A stretch of 64,000 nucleotides of DNA from Adineta vaga (Eukaryota; Rotifera). The stretch lies in contig CP075492.1 in assembly GCA_021613535.1 (NCBI GenBank), positions 13,640,001-13,704,000 on the forward strand, in the 5' to 3' direction. Under the pieces are notes generated by a model that saw only the letters and a program-made list of their open reading frames with translations, was not told the DNA's origin and searched no databases. Made by a program: the position numbers and the translations under genes. Below are positions 55,633-64,000 of this stretch, one piece after another. Position 1 is the stretch's first letter, and each line of letters begins with the position of its first letter.

Positions 55633-56518
55633 TTTAACGGTGGATTCTCGTTTCGTCGAATACCTATTTGATTTTCTTGTTTTGTCGAAATTTTTGATAT
55701 ATCTCTTTTTATCATCATTCTCGTTTCGCCGAAAATGAAATCTATAATTAGATTAGCTAAAACGAAACAATTAATCTTGATTGTTCTTATTGTCTTAAAT
55801 GTTCTGTTTCGACAAAAATTGATTAAGCTCATGAAAAAGAAGAGGATATATACTAGGAAAAGTTTCATCTCACTATTCATACTAAGTTTAATTTGAATAA
55901 AGAATAATGTTATCCATTGTTGAGAGTAAACGAAAAAAGTCTACATTACTATTTGATAATTACCGTTACACACAAGACAAAATTAAAAATACCACGATTT
56001 ATTGGAAATGCTCAAATCGTTCTTGTCCTGGTCGTGTTGTTCATCCACATTTTTACATGTTCATTCGTGCAATTCAAAATGATTTTGCTTACAATTCTGC
56101 AATATTCTCGCGTCATGAACAAACTGGTGTATTACCTCCACGGAAAAAACTGTATGTTAATCGAAATGCGCGCTTGAGTAGTTTAGAAGAACGTTTTAAA
56201 TAACATGCATTAACGTTAGATGACTATCTCGCTAAAGTCATGAAATTAATACGAATAAAAAAATACTAGCGTTTTTTGTTGATAGTTTTTTTTTTGTACT
56301 CACACTTATTCTATAATAAATTATTTTTGATAGAAAACATCTCTTTATTTTCGTGCTACTACTCTAGCGGGAAACATTTGATTGATCTATAATCAATCTT
56401 TTACCAATTAATGAGAAAACACTTTTCGACGAAACGAGAACAGTCAATTTTTTATTTTCGACGAGACAAGAATGACGTGAAAAAATAATTTCGACGAATC
56501 GAGAACTAACCATTTTAA
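55633..56518. mobile_element. Candidate DNA element with inverted repeat arrays around a FLYWCH gene
   Basis: A 16-bp motif TTCTCGTTTCGTCGAA occurs three times on the left (55645-55660, 55674-55689, 55718-55733) and three times in inverted orientation on the right (56425-56440, 56457-56472, 56490-56505). The 55645 and 56425 copies are perfect inverted repeats. The outermost copies extend into ~28-bp imperfect terminal inverted repeats (TTAA-x-GGT-x-x-x-TTCTCG..). Inside is one gene, a FLYWCH zinc finger. There is no recognisable transposase. A target-site duplication could not be identified, so exact ends are uncertain. Confidence 0.5.
55907..56203 (+). CDS. FLYWCH zinc-finger protein, 98 residues
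   Basis: Single exon from ATG 55907 (context TAATGTTATCC). Residues ~7-45 form a FLYWCH finger: SKRKKSTLLFDNYRYTQDK, then YWKCSNRSCPGRVV, supplying W, the Cys pair and the final His-containing segment (HPHFYMF). The usual terminal His-x-His is not perfect. The C-terminal half is basic (LPPRKKLYVNRNAR). FLYWCH domains bind DNA and are derived from or associated with Mutator-like transposases. No transposase domain is attached. The gene sits centrally between two arrays of inverted motifs, which may be its binding sites. Confidence 0.7.
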   Translation: MLSIVESKRKKSTLLFDNYRYTQDKIKNTTIYWKCSNRSCPGRVVHPHFYMFIRAIQNDFAYNSAIFSRHEQTGVLPPRKKLYVNRNARLSSLEERFK

Positions 56519-57401
56519 CATTTACTCTTTTTCTTTCGTTTGATGCGTTTCGCACAGTCAAAAGTGTCCAGAATTATGCATTTCAACAATCGCATTTCTT
56601 TTCTACTTTAAGTTCGTTTTAACTGTTTGTAAACTATAAACGATTCTTTTGCGATGATCATATCAACGCATCAAAACTTCAGATTTCGAACATTTTTTGA
56701 TGATGTACAAGTGTTTGATTAATAAGCCATTTTGGTGAAATTTAAAATCAGGCCTCGCAGCCTGTTTGCTTTCTTGATTCTTTTCCGATTTTTTAAACTA
56801 TCCTGATTCTCCTGCTTTTTATTAAAAATCCTGATTTTGTTCTGATATTTTACGATTTATTCCCATAGGGTGTAAGTTTAAATAACTATCAATTATTGTC
56901 TGTTATTTTACTTCTTCTATCTTCAAAAGTTCAGCAAAAAATACTCCCGAGTATTTCAGAAAATGAGAATTAATGTTCAAATCATATTTATTTCAATCAA
57001 TCAATTTTTATTCTGTTTCTTTCTATATGTGGTGATGATTCTACAAATGAATAGAAAATATGAACTAAAATAAACAACACGCAAAAGTGAATGAAGAGAG
57101 AATATTGAGTAGGAAAAAAGAAACACAATAGGACAGAACGAACAGAATAAAAATAAAATCAGAAGTATGCATTTGAAGGGAAGATTATACTGCTGCAAAT
57201 TTTATTTTTTCTCAGTTTTGACATTTATTAAAGAAATGTACGTTGTATTACTCACTTCTGATCGTTACTCTTTCCCCGTCGTTATGTAAATTTGACGCCG
57301 AACAGTAGATTAGATTTTTAAATGTCCTGATTTTTAACATGTATCGCTGCAACCTCTGATTTTATTCTATAATACATTCTTTTGATGTTCCTTTAATAAA
57401 C
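56519..57401. other. Gene-free interval with weak inverted-repeat ends
   Basis: Contains a possible 610-bp non-autonomous element (56749-57358; see findings) with CCTGATT-type repeats near both ends. No gene is seen. Confidence 0.35.
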
Positions 57402-57467
57402 GGGTGTGAATGTGAGTGTGAGTGTGGTTCCTGTTCTCTCACCAACACCGACACCCACACCCACATC
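57402..57467. repeat. Telomere-like palindromic element, copy 3
   Basis: GGGTGTGAATGTGAGTGTGA and GTGTGG, then TTCCTGTTCTCTCA, then CCAACACCGACACCCACACC and CACATCC. Same layout and core as the copy at 52548. Confidence 0.75.
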
Positions 57468-57641
57468 CTTCAATCATTTGATAGTAACCGGTATCTTTGC
57501 TCATGTGAAATAAATTTATGTGAAAAAATGTGAATTCATTGGTCTACATGATCATCATCGTATGAAAATGATTAAACCATAGACTTTTTCAAATTGATAA
57601 AATTTTATTTAAACACAAGAAAAGAAAAACAAAATGAAACA

Positions 57642-58697
57642 TTATTTCGTATTTTGAACAATAGAATCATATGCAGGTGGTAGTTCATCATTATCAATAA
57701 ACATTGATTGTTCAGGATTCGAAGAATATGTAACAGTTAATGGATTGAATGTTTGTTGTTGTGTAAAATCAGGATTCGGTTCTGTTCCAACTGTAATCGG
57801 TATTTTAACATCGAAGTCAGTAAACATTCCTTCGACTTTAACTGCAAATCGTAGTAGATAAGTTATATTGACAAAAGCAGAACGAGTAATTCCTCCTTGA
57901 AATTGATACGATGGCGCCATTGATACTAAGGGAATAACAATTGCATACGTTTCTCGAATTTGTTGTTCTTTCGTATTACATATTTTCGGTAAAGTTGTTT
58001 GAAAGATCGTATATCCACGTGTATTTTGTCCAATACGATAAGATTGTAACATAGAAAGATCAATATGTTGAATTAAGACTTTCCGTGGATTATCAATATC
58101 TAATGTAAATGTTATTAATTCACCAGGCACATATCCTAATTTATTTAAAGTGCCTCTTAATGTAATATGCTTTCGATTTTGATTACCAAAACATGTTGAT
58201 ACTAAACATTGAGGCATATGTAATAGATTAACACGTGGATATACACTTAAATATTGTGTTTCTCTTGTATTTGGTTTATACCAGGGCTTATCGATAACAA
58301 CTTGAAGATAATAACGAACGTGTGGATATGCATGAGGATAATTTAATGTTGGAGGTAAATAATCAGTTAAAGAGATTTGAAATGGCCATGAATATTGCCC
58401 TTGATTTAAAACTAATTCTGTTTGTCCAACTTCAGGTTGAGCAAAAATACCTTTCGCTGAATAGAATGGTACATGATGATATTCAGTACGTGTCGATGAT
58501 TGTCCTCGACTATTGGAAACCGTTCGTGTTGTTGTATAACCAATTTCACCAGTTAAACTTACATAAATTTCATTAGCTTCAATTTTTCCCTGTAGTATAT
58601 TCAAACCAACTGTTCCCGACACGATTTCATTACTGAAATAGAATGGATTATTTCGGTCAAGATTTATTGTAATTGCACTACTGTTACTATTACCCAT
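57642..58697 (-). CDS. Arrestin-domain-containing protein (ARRDC/alpha-arrestin)
   Basis: Intronless, 351 residues from ATG 58697 (MGNSNSS, a possible N-myristoylation site). The N-terminal arrestin fold covers ~residues 8-150 with the family's beta-strand pattern (FYFSNEIVSGTVGLN, ..YSWPFQISL..LPPTLNYPHAYPHVRYYLQV). The C-terminal arrestin fold covers ~170-310 (LGYVPGELITFTLDIDN, ..RFAVKVEG). A PPxY motif, LPPAYDSI, near the C-terminus would recruit Nedd4-family WW domains. Alpha-arrestins act as adaptors for ubiquitination and endocytosis of membrane proteins. The domain layout and length are normal for ARRDC1-5 relatives; only one PPxY is present where many have two. Confidence 0.88.
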   Translation of the reverse strand: MGNSNSSAITINLDRNNPFYFSNEIVSGTVGLNILQGKIEANEIYVSLTGEIGYTTTRTVSNSRGQSSTRTEYHHVPFYSAKGIFAQPEVGQTELVLNQGQYSWPFQISLTDYLPPTLNYPHAYPHVRYYLQVVIDKPWYKPNTRETQYLSVYPRVNLLHMPQCLVSTCFGNQNRKHITLRGTLNKLGYVPGELITFTLDIDNPRKVLIQHIDLSMLQSYRIGQNTRGYTIFQTTLPKICNTKEQQIRETYAIVIPLVSMAPSYQFQGGITRSAFVNITYLLRFAVKVEGMFTDFDVKIPITVGTEPNPDFTQQQTFNPLTVTYSSNPEQSMFIDNDELPPAYDSIVQNTK

Positions 58698-59028
58698 AAC
58701 TAACGAATGTAATTTCTAAAATACAGGCAAGAATTTTACAGAGGATCTATTTTTTTTCTGCTTAGTAATATGTTTGAAACAAGTGCGATAAGATATCACA
58801 CCTTAAATGACGTCATTTCAACAGCAACATAATTACAATTTTATTTTGTAATATTAAAAACATATGTGTTAAAGTAAATAGTGTGGGTGTTAATTAGAAT
58901 TTAGAGAAGTAAAATCTATGTGCATAAGTAATCATCTTAGGCAAATGGGATTTCGAAACTTTAGAAAAAAAATCAATTTATTTTTGTAGATTTATGATGG
59001 GATAGTTGATCTTTTTTTGTTAAATATT
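58698..59028. other. Intergenic spacer
   Basis: Promoter side of the arrestin-domain gene, with an isolated GTGTGGGTG at about 58881. Nothing else. Confidence 0.4.
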
Positions 59029-59331
59029 TCATACATTATGTTCATATGCAGATGTTTCTACAATTGGTGTGGTATGCATTGGAAGTGAATTAGAAAAGGA
59101 TGTTGGTTGGCTTGAAGCGAATGAACTGTGAAAATAGTTTTTTGCTTCTACAGCTTGTTTTTCTTTGATATGTGATGATCTAATCGCACAACAAATTCCG
59201 ATGAAATAACAAAGTGAAAATGCTCCACCTACAGTATCACCAATCATCAATAATTTATCCGTATATTTCTGTGAAAAACATGTTTGTCTGTTCATTCCAC
59301 AACACGTGCCACCTAAATCAACCAAATTCAT
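59029..59331 (-). pseudogene. Tetraspanin C-terminal fragment
   Basis: A 100-codon frame starting MNLVDLGGTCCGMN, the CCG motif of the tetraspanin large extracellular loop. A further Cys, TM4 (MIGDTVGGAFSLCYFIGICCAI) and a cytoplasmic tail follow. TM1-TM3 and the first part of the loop are absent, and I found no upstream exon with an acceptor near 59331. It is either the last exon of a gene whose other exons I could not see, or a 3' remnant. Confidence 0.45.
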
Positions 59332-59660
59332 GAGTATTTTATACTTATATTTAAATTATTTATGTTTCTGTCGAGCATGATTTTATAGGTAAAATAAAGG
59401 TTTCAGAGTGAGTTAAGCATGTATTATTCATTCTTATATCAATCGATACTACTACTAACTCTGAAGAAATATGAAGTGAATATTCCGCAATGGATTTCTC
59501 TCTTGTACTTGTACATGTGAGACCATGCTAATTAATCTCTTGACTATTAGTTTTATTTTTCATTAATGAAACTACAACAGTTACCATAAGCATCTATTAT
59601 CTATGATTATGACTCTTTTTTTTATTGTTAAATAAAAAATTCATAATAACCAATGCTTGC
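59332..59660. other. Spacer upstream of the tetraspanin fragment
   Basis: Searched for missing tetraspanin exons; none recognised. Confidence 0.4.
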
Positions 59661-60652
59661 TCAGAATTCATTCAATGGATTACGATTGACCGCAATATCA
59701 TCTTTCATTGCTAGTCGATTTTGTTTGAATCTTTTGAAAAGCATTTGCTTTAATTGTGATGTAAAGAGAACTGTCGATATACTCAATCCAATCATTGATA
59801 AACTAACAAATAACCATTCAATTCGTAGAAGTAATGGATGTTCTTCACCTGTTATATGCAACATAATTAAAAGAACAACACCAGGTATTCCAAGAACTAA
59901 TAACAAACCAATTGTAATAAGAATACGTCGAATAACAAGTAAATCTCGATCTTGTCGTTGTTTTACTAAAATGATTTGATTATTTTTTTGTTGTCGAAGA
60001 TATATTGTAATACGTAGATAAATAAATGATATTGAAAGGATTGGTATACCATAACAATTAAAAGCAAGCCAAAGTATGCCACGAAAATGTCGATATGGAA
60101 CATAACAATAATGTTCATTTTCTAAATAAATCACATCTTGCCAATAACGAATTGGATAAATCAGAATACAAATTGAGAAAAAATCAATGGGAAAAATTAT
60201 TATGTATAACCATACATATTGAAGCCATCGATGAGTTGAATAGACTACACGACAAAGACGATAAAACGCCTGAAAATAAAAAAAAAAGAACAAAATCTCA
60301 AAAGTTATGCAAATTTTTTGCTTACCTGATTGACAAAACTCCAATATAGAGCTGTCAGGACAACGGGAGAGAAATATCCTAGAAATAGACACCATGCTGA
60401 ATCGAAATCATAGCCATATAAGTCACCTAATAACGTCTGAATATTCGAGAGAATGAGAAGTATCATATAGATTAAAAGTAATAAATAAATGATCAGACAA
60501 TGTATAATCGTTATTCTATCATCCTGTTTAATACCATTGAAATAAATATGAACGATAATCCATAGAAAAATAATCAATGAGTTCAAAAATGTTATTCCAT
60601 CGATACTAAATGTAATGACATTCAATATAAATCCAGTTTGATTAAACATCAT
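59661..60652 (-). CDS. Rhodopsin-like G-protein-coupled receptor
   Basis: Exon 1 (60652-60326) and exon 2 (60269-59661), with a 56-nt intron (GTAAGC..TTTCAG), give 311 residues in phase 0. Seven hydrophobic segments are visible: TM1 FLNSLIIFLWIIVHIYF, TM2 HCLIIYLLLLIYMILLIL, TM3 PVVLTALYWSFVNQAFYRLCRV. The DRY position is occupied by FYRLCR. TM5 is followed by a basic third loop (KQRQDRDLLVIRR). TM7 ends ISTVLFTSQLKQMLFKRFKQNR. It is a rotifer-type orphan receptor of a different subgroup from those at 14224 and 34819. The intron interrupts the end of TM3. Confidence 0.78.
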
Positions 60653-61239
60653 TTAACTATTGAACGTATTTATTGTTTCAATACAAAATATTCTTGTGTC
60701 GAGATAAAAGACAACTCAGATGATTATAAATGAAGTACCAGACTTTAAATAATTAAAAAGAAGAGAATCTTTTTTTACAGGCAATCTTGTCAGAATAATA
60801 ACTTATCTTCCTGTTAATTCGCTTGACACGCATTTTGTTCAAAGTTTAGATTCTTAATAGAAAGAAAAAGTGCATTTATCAAACAGAATTTTAATAATAA
60901 GAAAACTATTTTCAAAGATACAAGTCTCAGAATATAGCAACTCCACATCACCTAAAGAAACAATCTTCTTCTGTTTTCAGCATACGATACCTCGCGTGAT
61001 ATAAAAGTTCATTAAGATACGTAATGCTTATATTTATTATAATATCTTGCAGACATATATAATCTTTTCATTAGTTTAAATTAATATATATAAAAGTTAA
61101 AACGATAATAGAAATCTTCCTCTCTACATACGCCACGTATAGTTAGCATCATACATTGCGTCAGATTGTTCGTACTTGTAGATATAGATAAGTTAAGGCA
61201 TGAATTTTTTCATAAAGGAATATTTTGACAATAGTAGCT
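60653..61239. other. Intergenic, AT-rich
   Basis: Divergent spacer upstream of the GPCR (minus) and the plus-strand remnants. Nothing recognised. Confidence 0.4.
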
Positions 61240-61746
61240 ATGAAACAATATGATTTTGTATCGAAAAATGAAAATATATTTGTCAAAATGTCTGATCAAC
61301 GAAATGAAAATCAACGGTGTCAAAAACATAAACTTATGAATCGAGAAAAGAAGCGAACAAATCCGATTTTCATAAATGATTCATCCGATATGTTATTTCA
61401 TTGTCAGAGTCGTTATTTATCATAATGTAAATATAATTATATTGCATTGAAAGGTTGTTATAAATATAATCCATCAAAAATCAAAACATGTAAAAGAACC
61501 AATCTGACTGCAATTTGTGATTCGGATTGGGAATATCTATTATATGGATGTTGCGTATACTGTCAACACCATGGTATGTTATCATTTTCTTTTAATTGTG
61601 ATATCTTGAATGTATTCGCAAATCGAGTCCCCATTGGAAATAATCAATCAAGAAATATCAAAACTAGCGATCAACTAGAGATTTTTTTACAATATAAATG
61701 TAATTTTGAATCACTTCAGAAAATTGGTCATCAGAATTGTCTTTAG
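61240..61746 (+). pseudogene. Unrecognised Cys-rich coding remnant with one in-frame stop
   Basis: One plus-strand frame runs from ATG 61240 to TAG 61746, with a single TAA at 61423-61425. The second part is Cys-rich (CDSDWEYLLYGCCVYCQHHG, FNCDILNVFANRVP) and looks coding. It may be the upstream part of the FEM1-like gene 100 bp downstream or a separate decayed gene. No family is recognised. Confidence 0.35.
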
Positions 61747-61842
61747 TATGTAGTTGTTCATAATCCTGTACATTAAATTTTGGTAAATCCTAGTCTACTG
61801 ATATTGTATATCCTAGAAGACATGAAACACGATTGAATTAAG

Positions 61843-63780
61843 ATGTGTATGATAGAAAAATCTCCAGTTGATCGCCAGTTCTGGCACTCTCTAATTGATT
61901 ACCCTAAATGGGAACTCGATTTGGTGAAACGTTCAGGATATTACATAGGCTTCCGTCACGAAGATGATTGGGATTTTTGTAACGAAAATCCATTCGTTAC
62001 TACAACATCATTACAGCCTTCAATAGAGTGTGCTATCAATGAAAATGCTACAGGTTTTCTCGATGTCCTTATAAGACAACAACAAAAATTGAATTATGAT
62101 GAAAAGAAATGTTCAACAGACGATATATTTCATCGATGTAAATGGCGTTATCGACATACGATGCTTAATTATGCAATCGATCGTAAAGCTTCTGAATGTA
62201 TTAGCTTGATATTAGAAAATATTTTTGCTAGACGAATCTATTTCACAATTATCGATCATGTTTGTTTAAATGGACGAACAGCACTTTGGTATGCATGTCT
62301 AAATGGAGATTTTGATCTCGTACAAATATTAGTTGAACGTGGACGTGCAACAATTCATAAATGTGGAGTTTTGATAGTTGCTACACAAAATGGCCATCGA
62401 ATATCGTTGATTATCTTTTATGTAGAGGATGTAATCCAAATCGACGAGCAGAAAAAATTGCAATGAAACTGCATTGCATGCAGCTTCTCGTCGAAATCAT
62501 ATTAATTTAGTGAAATTACTTCTAGCATGTGGTGCTAATACGACTGTATTCGATTATAAGGAAAGAACTCCTTTAGATTATGCCATACACAAAAGACATA
62601 ATGAAATAGGTAAAATCCTTATAAGTCATCAAAATGGTTATTTTATCATGAGCCAAACAGGTTTTACACCTTTGATGTTAGCTACCTATTGTAATAATCA
62701 ACCAATCGCTAACATACTTGAGAATATATTATCGACTGAACAAATTCTAGATGAAATGACTTTAGTTGCTTGTATGTTATACGAAATGATGATAATAAAT
62801 TACGTATGTATGCATTGATGGTTAGCGAACGATTTCTATTAAAAATGAATAAAATAAATTGTTTTATTAAACTTCTTCTAAAACAAAGCAATACCTATAA
62901 GCATCAAGGAATGTTGCACCGTTGTCTTCAATTACGAGTGCATGTTTATCAACTACTGATGAAATTCAATCAGTCTCCAAATAGTAAATATCATCAAAGT
63001 TCTCTTAGTGGATTAACCAGTCTTCTATGTGAATATCCTGCAGAAAGGAGATAAAATTCCTATCAAATCACTAGCAACTATTTGGATATGGATATTAAAT
63101 AGAAAAAGCGATAAAAAACAAATTACTCATCTATTTAGACTTCTCTTCTTGATAACACATGTATGTGGTATTTTTCAATCGAATTCTATTGATGTTTTTA
63201 TTATAGCTCATTGAATCCGGAAGTGTAAATGACAATGAACGTCATATCCTTCTGGATCTTGTATATCAAGCGTTACAAAAAAATATTATCATTGAAAATG
63301 AATATCCTCTGTTCAGCTATTTGATTAGCAGAATATCAATGGGTCAGCATATCTATACGTATTCCTTTCTCAAGTATGAATTATTAATATAAAAAATTGT
63401 AATATATTTCGCTTTTAGTATTCCAATTCTATTTAGCCTTCGTGTTTCAATTGATAGTGGAGTAGATGTGAATGAAGTTATTCTAAGCGCAAAATCAACA
63501 CTATTACATTTGATTGCTCGATGTCGTAATATTGACAAGATCTGTCATACAACTACTTCTAGATACAGATGCTCACATAGATTGCATCGATAGAAATGGT
63601 TCAAAGCCAGAAGACTTAGCATTGATTTGGGAAATTCGAATGTTTCTACAAGAGAATCGAAAGCTTTCTCTTAAATGCCAATGTGCACATTTGATCAATA
63701 CACGAAATCTGTCCTATAGAAGTCATCTTTCATCGGCACTTATTAATTTCATTCGAATGCATGGTACAGTTTGTAGTTGA
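61843..63780 (+). pseudogene. FEM1-like ankyrin-repeat protein, frame broken several times
   Basis: The order of parts fits FEM1: ankyrin repeats (NGRTALWYACLNGDFDLVQI; NETALHAASRRNHINLV; RTPLDYAIHKRHNEIGKI), a helical middle region (RMYALMVSERFLL, then RCLQLRVHVYQL), two late ankyrin-like repeats (STLLHLIARCRNI; VIQLLLDTDAHIDCIDRNGS) and a terminal LSLKCQCAHLI / SALINF matching the family end. FEM1 proteins are substrate receptors of CUL2 ubiquitin ligases. Introns are proposed at 63161-63206 and 63374-63418. The frame breaks by single nucleotides near 62401, 62452-62457 (A run), 62784-62786 (A run), ~63025 and ~63540. Several are homopolymer indels, so it may be an intact gene with assembly errors. 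Confidence 0.65.
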
Positions 63781-64000
63781 CACTTCAGTATACAGATCCT
63801 TTATAGGAATTAAATGCAATCAAACGATTATTTTTTTTACTCTGTATTGCACAAAAAAAGAGGCAAGAAACATGTTGATTTTTTTCCATTCGAAATGAAA
63901 ATGTCTTTAGTCAAGACTTTGCTAATATTTTATTTCGTTGAATGAGTTCATCAATTGCATGTAGAGCGTTGTGTTCAATAAAATTGTTCTAAAGATATAG

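Noticed and set aside
55244-55880. Overlapping minus frames of 123 and 166 codons
   Set aside because: They cross the inverted-repeat arrays of the FLYWCH element, are rich in Phe/Ser/Leu from AT-rich sequence, and show no domain.
1-64000. CRISPR arrays, bacterial operons or ribosome binding sites
   Set aside because: No regularly spaced direct repeats with unique spacers, and genes carry spliceosomal introns; the DNA is eukaryotic.

Overview
This is eukaryotic nuclear DNA: AT-rich, with short spliceosomal introns (mostly 45-60 nt, GT..AG) in nearly every recognisable gene, genes packed on both strands, and no operon or Shine-Dalgarno structure. The content (ADP-ribosyltransferases fused to TPRs, NHL and FG-GAP beta-propellers, kelch repeats on a membrane anchor, many rhodopsin-like GPCRs, genes of fungal or bacterial type, and short tracts of a TGTGGG-like telomeric repeat) points to a bdelloid rotifer. 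That assignment is an inference from gene content; the genus cannot be told from the sequence alone.

Layout. 0-9 kb: 3' end of a GH31 alpha-glucosidase, a tRNA-Leu(UAG) with an unusually short variable loop, a five-exon four-TM protein, a retinol-dehydrogenase-like SDR, a claudin-like pair (one broken, one intact) and an ADP-ribosyltransferase/TPR gene with one frame break. 9-18 kb: a small type II membrane protein whose upstream region is duplicated on its other side, an NHL propeller, a GPCR and a gene-poor stretch. 18-23 kb: a secreted Ser/Thr-rich mucin-like protein encoded on the minus strand (the long plus-strand reading frame there is an antisense artefact) and a secreted FG-GAP protein. 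24-29 kb: a 93-residue two-TM gene, a GPCR truncated at a telomere-like tract, a SAP/zinc protein and an acetyl-CoA transporter (SLC33A1 family). 29-36 kb: a large secreted protein with six SUEL-lectin-like plus CUB-like modules, a GPCR and a GPCR relic. 37-42 kb: three tandem membrane-anchor exons, of which the last is joined to a kelch-propeller exon, then an LRR and an F-box gene. 42-50 kb: a second ART-TPR gene, a papain-family homologue lacking its catalytic cysteine, a small cysteine-rich secreted peptide, an Anp1/GT62 mannosyltransferase and a CYP7-clan P450. 51-64 kb: a VIT-domain pseudogene, an acyltransferase-3/SGNH enzyme, a FLYWCH gene inside an inverted-repeat element, an arrestin-domain protein, a tetraspanin remnant, a GPCR and a broken FEM1-like ankyrin gene.

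The genes do not form one pathway. Recurring themes are cell-surface and secreted proteins, protein-modification and turnover factors, and genes of non-metazoan type. Two cautions apply. First, several genes are open over hundreds of codons but broken by single-nucleotide indels, often in short homopolymers; these may be assembly errors or young pseudogenes. Second, exon structures were deduced by eye from splice signals and reading phase, and have no transcript support.
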